Positions 1 through 6,337 of a stretch of DNA of 28,046 bases are shown here, piece by piece. Within the stretch, counting starts at the first letter, position 1; every line of letters starts with the position of its first letter. The translations under genes were made by a program, and so were the position numbers. The stretch comes from CAZNRY01 sp964575675. GTDB taxonomy: Bacteria > Eisenbacteria > RBG-16-71-46 > CAIMUX01 > VGJL01. Where the stretch lies: contig CAZNRY010000031.1 of NCBI GenBank assembly GCA_964575675.1, forward strand, positions 1 to 28,046. Reading direction: 5' to 3'. The notes under the pieces are model-generated. The model saw only the letters and a program-made list of their open reading frames with translations. It searched no databases and was not told the origin of the DNA.

Positions 1-330
1 GGTGGGGATGCTGCGGATACCGTATTGCTGGGCGAGGGACGGTTCCGCCTCGGTGTTGACCTTGGCGAAACGAAAGCGGGTTTTCAGCTGCGCCGCCACT
101 TGGGCAAAAACCGGCCCCATCGTCTTGCATGGGCCGCACCACGGTGCCCAGAAATCAACGACCAGTGGCATTTCGTTGTTGGCGACAAACGCCGCGAAAC
201 GGGTGCTGGCCAATTCCACCGGCGTACCGTCGAGGATGAATGCCCCGCATTTGCCGCACTTGGGGTTGTCCCCCAAGCGCTCGGAAGGAACACGGTTGAT
301 GGCAGAGCAGTGAGGGCAGACAAGATTCAT
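1..330 (-). CDS. trxC: Thioredoxin 2 (TrxC), N-terminal 110 residues, cut by the window edge
   Basis: This is a cytoplasmic thiol-disulfide oxidoreductase of the thioredoxin 2 type. Reading the minus strand from the ATG at 330, the N-terminus has a zinc-binding pair of CxxC motifs (C5/C8 and C25/C28), which separates TrxC from TrxA. The WCGPC active site follows at residues 64-68, inside the usual VVDFWAPWCGPC strand-helix context. The frame stays open to base 1, so about 30 C-terminal residues are missing. A strong GGAGG lies six bases before the start (336-340). It follows the small membrane protein gene (130-base gap) on the same strand. Its sequence style is proteobacterial and unlike the T6SS part of the scaffold. 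The family call is very safe; the source organism is not resolved. Confidence 0.95.
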   Translation of the reverse strand, partial: MNLVCPHCSAINRVPSERLGDNPKCGKCGAFILDGTPVELASTRFAAFVANNEMPLVVDFWAPWCGPCKTMGPVFAQVAAQLKTRFRFAKVNTEAEPSLAQQYGIRSIPT

Positions 331-460
331 GTAAACCTCCTGAGATAACGATTCATCGATTCCAAGGTCGGGGCTGACCATGGAATTTCAAGAGGACATG
401 GGAGAAGCGCGGAAAAGCATTACCGTGGCGAATTTCGAGGTAGCCAGACTGACAGCTGAC

Positions 461-781
461 CTACCAACCGCCGGTGACCGCCAGCTTGACGGCGAAATAC
501 AGCCCCAGCGCGATCCACACGTACATGATCAGGTCGCCGAGGAAGGTTTTGGTGTTCAAGCTATCCAGCCAGCGCTTAATCAGCAGGAAGGCGATCAGCG
601 CCAACACCGCGCTCAATAGCAGGTAGCCGGGGCTGAAGCGCCATATGTCGTGCATCCAGCCCTTGAGCCAACCGTCCGGCATGAGGAATTTGAACATTGT
701 TCCGACAACGCCGAGTACCATCAGGCAAAACAACACGATGTCGATCAAAAAGTGCAGGATATTTTTGACTTCTTTGCCCAT
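461..781 (-). CDS. Small membrane protein of unknown function
   Basis: A 106-residue protein that I do not recognise as a named family. The frame is open back to 964, but the ATG at 781 is chosen: it has an AGGAG seven bases upstream, it starts right after the stop of the ABC-F gene (799-801), and the residues encoded upstream are arginine-rich and not protein-like. The product has about three hydrophobic stretches, roughly at residues 8-30, 50-70 and 83-102. The first is a transmembrane helix following MGKEVKNILHF, and tryptophan-rich loops lie between them. It is probably an inner-membrane protein. It sits 17 bases after the ABC-F gene and upstream of trxC, so the three may be co-transcribed. 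Confidence 0.75.
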   Translation of the reverse strand: MGKEVKNILHFLIDIVLFCLMVLGVVGTMFKFLMPDGWLKGWMHDIWRFSPGYLLLSAVLALIAFLLIKRWLDSLNTKTFLGDLIMYVWIALGLYFAVKLAVTGGW

Positions 782-798
782 GTAATACTCCTTGGCCT

Positions 799-966
799 TT
801 AGCCGCCCGCTTCTTCCAGCGCCATTTCCAATTCCAGCCAGTTTTCTTCCAGCGCGACGACGCACGTTTCCTGCGTTTCTCGTTCCTGGTTCAGTTTTGC
901 GATGCGTGGATCGTTGGGGGTGGCGTATAAGACGGGGTCGGCCAACTGGCGGTTGATCTCGCACAT
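799..966 (-). CDS. ABC-F family ATPase, C-terminal 55 residues only
   Basis: Minus-strand reading into the TAA at 799-801 gives a charged coiled-coil tail with the pattern INRQLADPVLY, then lysine/glutamate heptads and NWLELEMALEEAGG. This is the typical C-terminus of ABC-F (Uup/YheS-like) ATPases, which act on ribosomes rather than as transporters. The nucleotide-binding domains are absent. Beyond 966 the frame meets a stop at 976-978, and the plus-strand sequence becomes T6SS tssF. The gene is therefore cut by the join between two genomes rather than by the window edge. The subfamily cannot be decided from the tail alone. Confidence 0.72.
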   Translation of the reverse strand: MCEINRQLADPVLYATPNDPRIAKLNQERETQETCVVALEENWLELEMALEEAGG

Positions 967-976
967 GTCCCTGAAT
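963..976. other. Probable chimeric join between two genomes
   Basis: Left of here, three minus-strand genes read as ordinary proteobacterial housekeeping DNA. Right of here, the plus strand is inside tssF. Both the ABC-F gene and tssF lose their N-terminal parts at the same point, where neither gene should end. The minus-strand ABC-F frame hits a stop at 976-978, while homology to TssF begins at the LNYLSL residues encoded from about 968. Composition also changes. An assembly chimera is more likely than a real rearrangement. Confidence 0.8.
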
Positions 977-1342
977 TACCTGTCCCTCACCGATGTCGAT
1001 TCACTCCGCGGGATCCTTGGTCTGTACAACATGCACTCGTCCCGCGATTCGCGGGCGGCCAGGGCGAGCGCGCTGCGTCTCGAGGGGATCGAGGCCATCC
1101 GCACGGCTCCGAAGGAAACCCTCGTGCGCGGGTCTCTTGCCCGCGGGACGGCCGTCGAGATCGATCTGCGCGAGGATTGTTTCGCCAACGAGGGCGATCT
1201 CTACCTCTTCGCGAGCGTATTGAGCGAATTCCTCAGCCTTCATGTCAGTCTGAACTCATTCGTGCAGCTCACCGTCCGGGGATCCCAGCGGGGAGAGGTC
1301 TACACCTGGCCATGCAGGACCGGCAGGCAGCAGCTCCTCTGA
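965..1342 (+). CDS. tssF: TssF baseplate protein, C-terminal 125 residues
   Basis: TssF (VasA/ImpG) is a T6SS baseplate wedge subunit that works with TssG, TssE and TssK in the cytoplasm. The fragment shows the conserved family tail: a SLRGILGLYN helix, an IEAIRTAP segment, FANEGDLYLFASVLSEFLSL, a NSFVQL strand, and a final YTWPCRTGRQQLL, matching the family's Trp-Pro...Gly...Leu ending. Full TssF is around 600 residues, so about four-fifths is missing. The ATG at 965 is only the first in-frame start after the join, not a true start. The gene overlaps tssG by 31 bases, as usual for this pair. Confidence 0.88.
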   Translation: MSLNYLSLTDVDSLRGILGLYNMHSSRDSRAARASALRLEGIEAIRTAPKETLVRGSLARGTAVEIDLREDCFANEGDLYLFASVLSEFLSLHVSLNSFVQLTVRGSQRGEVYTWPCRTGRQQLL

Positions 1343-2370
1343 TCGAGCGCCTGGCAGGCGACTGCCACCGGTACTCGTTCTTTCAGCTCGTGCAGATCCT
1401 CCTGCGCCAGAGCGAGGGGTCGGTGGCGCCCGGCGGCGAGGGACCTCCGTGGCGGGAGTCGGTGCGATTCCGGCCGGCCACGAGCTTGGCGTTTTCTGTA
1501 GCGGACGTCAGCAGCATCTCGGCGCACGGCGCACCGGAAGAGGGGAACCCGGTGCGCTACCTCGTGACCGTCAACTTCATGTGACTGTATGGCCCGGTTT
1601 CCCCGATGCCGACCCATCTCACCGAGGAGATCATATGGTCGGGAGTGGACGGCGAGATCCTCCGGGACTTCCTGGATCTTTTCCATCACCGCTTCATTTC
1701 ATTCGTGTACGCGGCGTGGGAGAAATACCGCCATTACATCAGGTTTGCCCCCGAGGGACCGGATGGGTTCACGCGGGCGAGTCTTTCGCTCGTGGGATTG
1801 GGAAGCGCGGGGATCCTGCCGGCGCTCGGCGCTCCGTGGCTCCCCTTCTTGCGGGTGGCCGGACTGCTTCATGGTCGTCCGCGATCGGCCGTCGGATTGG
1901 AGGGGGTGCTCCGGGAGCTCGTTGAGGGGACGCCAGTTCGGATCGAGTCGTTTGTTGAGAGAACGGTCCGCATCCCGATAGGGGAAACTATACGATTGGG
2001 ACGAACAGGCTCGCGTTTGGGCGAGGACGCCGTCCTCGGGGAGTCGGTCCGGGATGTCGGCGGGGGGTTCCGAATCACGCTCTGTCCTCTCTCGGCCGCG
2101 GAGTACCGGCGTTTCCTGCCGGGTTCGGATGACTTCATACGGCTCGTTCGGCTCACGCGATTCTATGTTCCCGATCCGCTCGAGTTCGACATTCGCGCGA
2201 TCATCGCGCCCGACGAGGTTCCTTCCCTGCGACTCTCTTCGGAGAGCGGGCTTCCCCTCGGACAGATGAGCTGGCTATCACCTTCAGGGGCGGAGGAAGG
2301 CGAAGGCCTCTTTCCCACGAAAAAGTACGACCCTCTCACGGAGTCGCGCGGCGCGCACCGGAATGCGTGA
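1312..2370 (+). CDS. tssG: TssG baseplate protein interrupted by one in-frame TGA
   Basis: TssG (VasB/ImpH) pairs with TssF in the T6SS baseplate. The N-terminal part has the family's YSFFQLVQILL helix and ends at NFM before a TGA (1582-1584). The same frame then continues without a break as LYGPVSPMPTHLTEEI, followed by the signature LRDFLDLFHHRFISF and WEKY. In homologues a glycine sits at this point (GLxGPxxxLP), so GGA changed to TGA by one base explains the stop. Total length of 353 codons fits the family. The chosen ATG at 1312 lies inside the tssF end; a weak GGAGAGG is at 1291-1297. A sequencing error, a strain variant or true inactivation all remain possible. Confidence 0.87.
1582..1584 (+). 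other. Premature in-frame TGA inside tssG
   Basis: The TGA replaces the expected glycine codon GGA between NFM and LYGPVSP. Frame is unchanged on both sides, so this is a substitution, not an indel. TGA is a genuine stop elsewhere in the window (tssF, clpV, DUF2169 gene), so recoding is not indicated. Confidence 0.85.
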
Positions 2371-2396
2371 GATCCCGCGGCGAGGAGAATGAGAAG

Positions 2397-5156
2397 ATGG
2401 ACGTCGATATCAAGGGTCTGGTCCGCAAGCTGAACCGCTACTGCACGAAATCTTTGGAGGCGGCGGCGGGACTCTGCATCTCCCGGGGACACTACGAGGT
2501 CGGACCCGAACATCTACTTCTCCAGATGGCCGAGGATCCCCAGGCCGACCTTCAGCAAATCCTCCGTCACTTCGGAATCAACCCCGCCCCTCTCCTCGGC
2601 CTCCTCCAGCGCAACCTCGAGAGCCTGCGGTCCGGCAACTCGGGCAGGCCGGTTTTCTCGCCGCTTCTTCTGGAGTGGTTCCAGGATGGATGGGTCCTGG
2701 CTTCGGTGGAGTACCAGGACACCCAGGTTCGTTCCGGAGCGCTCCTGCTTGCCTTGCTGCTTCGGCCTGATCGGTACACCGCGGACGATCTCTCTGGGCC
2801 CCTGGAAGGAATCAGGAGGGACGAGCTGCGGAAAGATCTTTACCGAATCGCCTACGCCTCCAGGGAGACTGAGGCGGCACCGGCCGAGGGAGGCGCTGCG
2901 GCCGCACGGCCCGGGCGTCCGGCTGAGGAAACCGCGATCGGACGCTTCATGGTCGATCTTACCGAAAGGGCGCGCGCCGGCGAGATCGATCCGGTCTTCG
3001 GGCGTGACCGCGAGATCCGGCAAATGATCGACATCCTGGCGCGCCGAAGGAAGAACAACCCGATCGTGGTCGGGGAGCCGGGGGTCGGCAAGAGCGCCGT
3101 GGTCGAGGGACTGGCACTCAGAATCGTCAGCGGAGACGTGCCGGACGCGCTGAAGAACGTGCGCCTCTTGAGTCTTGATCTGGGACTCCTGCAGGCGGGC
3201 GCCGGGGTGCGGGGGGAGTTCGAGAATCGACTGAAGTCGGTCATCACGGAGGTGAAGGGCTCACCGACGCCGATCGTCACCTTCATCGATGAGGCGCACA
3301 CGCTGATCGGGGCGGGCGGGACGGCCGGCGGGAGCGATGCCGCGAACCTCTTGAAGCCCGCTCTCGCCCGGGGAGAGCTCCGCACGATTGCCGCCACTAC
3401 TTGGTCGGAGTACAAGAAGTACTTCGAGAAGGATGCAGCCCTGGAGCGCCGCTTCCAGGTGGTCAAACTCGACGAGCCTTCCGAGGAAGCGGCGATCGGG
3501 ATGATGCGCGGCCTGCGCGAGAAATACGAAACGGCGCACAAGGTGCGGATTCTGGAGGAAGGCGTCGAAGCCGCCGCGCGGCTTTCGAGTCGCTACATCT
3601 CGGGGCGCCAGCTGCCCGACAAGGCGGTCGACCTGCTCGACACGGCGGCTGCTCGGGTCAAGATCGGGCAGGCGACCATCCCCGAGGCGGTGGACGATTT
3701 CGATCGGAAGCTTCAGGCCCTCGATCGCGAGCGCAAGGCACTTCTTCGCGAGAAGCTGGTCCGAGGGGATGCAGTGGGCCCACGTATCCGGGAGATCGAA
3801 GCGGAGATGGAGACGCTGACCGGGCAGCGCGCCGAGCTGGCGGTGAGATGGGAGAAAGAGAAGGCGGCCGTCGAGAAGGTGAAAGCGTTGCGGGCGAGAC
3901 TGGAAGCAGACTGTTCAGCCGACGGGGACAAGCCGTCGGCGGAAACACCGCCCGCCGCGCCCCCATCGGGTGGCGGCCCCGCGCCCTCCGGGGGAACGCC
4001 CGTTGCGGCCAATGCTGCCAATGGAGAGAGCCTCAGCCCCGAGGAGCAGGCAAAGTTGCAGGCCGAACTGCTGGCGGCGATGGAAGAACTCCGCGCGATG
4101 CAGGGTCCGATCCCACTCGTGCCCCTAGACGTGGACGCTCGACTCGTCGCCTCGGTGGTCAGCAGCTGGACCGGCATTCCCGTGGGCAAGATGATCAGCG
4201 ACGAGGCCGCGCTCATCCTGACCTTCAAGGAACGAATGTCCGAGCGGATCAAGGGACAGGACCAGGCTCTGGAAGCGGTCGATCAGGGCATCAGGGCCGC
4301 GCGGGCCGGAATGAAGAATCCGAAGACACCCATCGGGGTTTTCCTTTTCGTCGGCCCGAGCGGGGTGGGGAAGACCGAAACGGCGCTGGTGGTCGCCGAC
4401 CTAATGTTCGGAGGAGAGCGTTTCGTCACGACGATCAACATGTCCGAGTTCCAGGAGAAGCACACGGTGAGCCGTCTTGTCGGTTCGCCCCCGGGATATG
4501 TCGGTTATGGGGAGGGCGGGGTGCTGACCGAGGCCGTCCGCCAGCGTCCCTATTCGGTGGTCCTTCTGGACGAGGTCGAGAAGGCGGATGCCGATGTGAT
4601 GAACATCTTCTACCAGGTCTTCGACAAGGGAATGCTCGCCGACGGAGAGGGGCGGATCATCGACTTCAAGAACACGGTCCTTTTCCTGACCAGCAATCTC
4701 GCGACCGACGTGATCATGCAGCTCTGCTCGGGGCCGGTTCCTCCGACGAAGGATGAGGTCGTGAGCGCGATACGGCCGGTCCTATCGAAACACTTCAAGC
4801 CGGCCCTCCTCGGGCGTATGCAGGTAGTCCCCTTCTTCCCGCTTGCCCCGGAGTTCCTCAAGCAGATCGTTCGCCTGAAGCTCGCCGGAATCGAAAACCG
4901 CCTGCGCGACAGCCATCGGATGCGTCTGTCCGTCGATCCGGCCGTCGAGGAGACGATCGCCCGTCGGTGTACCGACGTCGATGCCGGCGCCCGGAACATC
5001 GATCACATCATCCAGCAGACGATGCTTCCCATGCTCTCGACCGCGCTGCTCGAGCGGATGGCGGAAGGCGCCCTCCCCGACTCCGTGCACCTCGACGTCG
5101 ACGCCGACGAGAACTTCACACTCTCCTTCGACGACGGCGGGGGAAACGCCCGATGA
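2397..5156 (+). CDS. clpV: ClpV (TssH), T6SS sheath-recycling AAA+ ATPase
   Basis: ClpV binds the contracted TssB/TssC sheath and disassembles it with ATP in the cytoplasm. The 919-residue protein has a Clp N-domain (about 1-150) and a first AAA+ module with Walker A GEPGVGKS at 226-233 and Walker B D298/E299. A charged coiled-coil middle region follows, then a Pro/Ala/Gly-rich linker (about 505-550). The second AAA+ module has GPSGVGKT from 653 and D725/E726. SSWTGIPVGKM before the second module is typical of ClpB/ClpV. ATG 2397 is chosen over an upstream in-frame start at 2367 because GAGGAG (2382-2387) is correctly spaced. T6SS context separates it from ClpB. Its stop overlaps the next start as ATGA. 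Confidence 0.95.
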   Translation: MDVDIKGLVRKLNRYCTKSLEAAAGLCISRGHYEVGPEHLLLQMAEDPQADLQQILRHFGINPAPLLGLLQRNLESLRSGNSGRPVFSPLLLEWFQDGWVLASVEYQDTQVRSGALLLALLLRPDRYTADDLSGPLEGIRRDELRKDLYRIAYASRETEAAPAEGGAAAARPGRPAEETAIGRFMVDLTERARAGEIDPVFGRDREIRQMIDILARRRKNNPIVVGEPGVGKSAVVEGLALRIVSGDVPDALKNVRLLSLDLGLLQAGAGVRGEFENRLKSVITEVKGSPTPIVTFIDEAHTLIGAGGTAGGSDAANLLKPALARGELRTIAATTWSEYKKYFEKDAALERRFQVVKLDEPSEEAAIGMMRGLREKYETAHKVRILEEGVEAAARLSSRYISGRQLPDKAVDLLDTAAARVKIGQATIPEAVDDFDRKLQALDRERKALLREKLVRGDAVGPRIREIEAEMETLTGQRAELAVRWEKEKAAVEKVKALRARLEADCSADGDKPSAETPPAAPPSGGGPAPSGGTPVAANAANGESLSPEEQAKLQAELLAAMEELRAMQGPIPLVPLDVDARLVASVVSSWTGIPVGKMISDEAALILTFKERMSERIKGQDQALEAVDQGIRAARAGMKNPKTPIGVFLFVGPSGVGKTETALVVADLMFGGERFVTTINMSEFQEKHTVSRLVGSPPGYVGYGEGGVLTEAVRQRPYSVVLLDEVEKADADVMNIFYQVFDKGMLADGEGRIIDFKNTVLFLTSNLATDVIMQLCSGPVPPTKDEVVSAIRPVLSKHFKPALLGRMQVVPFFPLAPEFLKQIVRLKLAGIENRLRDSHRMRLSVDPAVEETIARRCTDVDAGARNIDHIIQQTMLPMLSTALLERMAEGALPDSVHLDVDADENFTLSFDDGGGNAR

Positions 5157-6277
5157 AGACGATGACGATTGTCATGATCGCGGTGTCGGCTTGCCTTGCG
5201 GTTGGGGCGTTTCCGTTGTCATCGGCGGCCGACAGGGCTCCGAGCGCCGAAGTGATGTCCCAGTTCGTGAGCGACCCGATATCGTTCTTCTTCGATTTGC
5301 GGACCCCCGAGGCAATCCAATGCGGGCAAGCCGTTCTGAGCGGCCGGGAGATCTCGACCCCGGAGCAACGGAGGGCCGTACTGACCAGCCTCGCCGCAAT
5401 CTACGTCTCCACGGGAAGGATGCCGCAGGCTCGCGCGTCGTTTCTGCAGATGCTGGCTGAGGAGCCCGAGGCGGATCTCTGGAGGCCCGAGTGGCTTCCC
5501 CCCCCGGTCGTCCGGCTCTTCTACTCCGTGCGCGACAGTGTCTTCGCGGCGTCCGGAAGGACCGGCGGGTCAAGCATCCGCACCATCGCCATCGGCGAAA
5601 TCGAGAACAACTCGATCGTGGCCGGTCCCTATGACCTCGATCGTTTCGCGAGGGGATTGACGCAGATCATCACCACCGACCTGCAGGCCGTGACGCCTCT
5701 CAAGATCGTGGACCGGCAGAGACTCGCCGTTCTCCTGAAGGAGATCCAGATGGGACAGGAGGGGATGATCGGAGATCCCGAGACACGGGTGCGCTTCGGA
5801 AAACTCAGCGGGGCGCAGTCGTTCCTCTTCGGGAGCATCATGCAGGCGGACAAGAAGAACATGCGCCTGGATCTCCGGTGGGTGCAGACCGAGACCGGAG
5901 AGGTGCTGTTGTCCGAGGGGATCACGATGCCGGTGCGGTCGTCCGAGGACCTTTTCAAGCTGGAGAGCAAGGTCCTTCTCGATCTCCTGGTTCCGCAGGT
6001 TGAGGAGATCCTCGCCTCGGGAGAAGGAGATCGAAGCCTCCAGGGCAGGGCGAGGCCGTACCTGAAGCGAAAGAAGGAGCAGGTCAAGACCGCCTACCTC
6101 GATCTGCTTCTGAAGACCGGTGAAGCGATCGAAGCCGAGGATCGAGGTGACTACGCCTCAGCGGCCGCCGCCTGGAAGGAAGTCAGGGACCTCAATCCGG
6201 AGGATCCGAGCGCGGCGGGGCGAACGCGCTCGCTGCAGGCCTACCTGGACCTTGGGAAACAGGGCTCCGAGCGGTAG
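5153..6277 (+). CDS. CsgG-like secreted protein in the T6SS operon
   Basis: A 374-residue exported protein whose start overlaps the clpV stop (ATGA at 5153-5156), implying translational coupling. The N-terminus is a signal peptide. VSAC at residues 11-14 could be a short lipobox, while SSAA near 23-26 could be a signal peptidase I site. Residues 70-125 look helical and TPR-like. Residues 142-285 resemble the CsgG/curli-assembly fold: a TIAIGEIENNS strand, then a helix with ITTDLQ, then LKIVDRQRLAVLLKEIQ, then a SFLFGSIMQ strand. The C-terminus (about 305-370) again looks TPR-like. CsgG relatives sit at the outer membrane or periplasm. No tssJ is seen here, so a role in envelope anchoring is possible but unproven. 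It is related in design to the lipoprotein at 21188-22771. Confidence 0.72.
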   Translation: MKTMTIVMIAVSACLAVGAFPLSSAADRAPSAEVMSQFVSDPISFFFDLRTPEAIQCGQAVLSGREISTPEQRRAVLTSLAAIYVSTGRMPQARASFLQMLAEEPEADLWRPEWLPPPVVRLFYSVRDSVFAASGRTGGSSIRTIAIGEIENNSIVAGPYDLDRFARGLTQIITTDLQAVTPLKIVDRQRLAVLLKEIQMGQEGMIGDPETRVRFGKLSGAQSFLFGSIMQADKKNMRLDLRWVQTETGEVLLSEGITMPVRSSEDLFKLESKVLLDLLVPQVEEILASGEGDRSLQGRARPYLKRKKEQVKTAYLDLLLKTGEAIEAEDRGDYASAAAAWKEVRDLNPEDPSAAGRTRSLQAYLDLGKQGSER

Positions 6278-6337
6278 GACGTTCCGGGAGAGGGGTCGCT
6301 ATCTCATAGGACCCGAAGAAACGGAAGGGCGGTGACC

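Noticed and set aside
461..964. A 167-residue protein starting at 964
   Set aside because: The first 61 residues overlap the ABC-F tail in another frame and are arginine-rich; the ATG at 781 has a good ribosome binding site.
1582..1584. TGA read as glycine (a recoded genetic code) or as selenocysteine
   Set aside because: TGA ends tssF, clpV, the DUF2169 gene and others in normal positions in this window. Only one internal TGA was found, and the residue expected is Gly, not Cys.
3401..4756. 451-codon plus-strand frame inside clpV
   Set aside because: It overlaps the AAA+ ATPase in another frame and its translation is Arg/Gly-rich; clpV motifs are continuous in the real frame.
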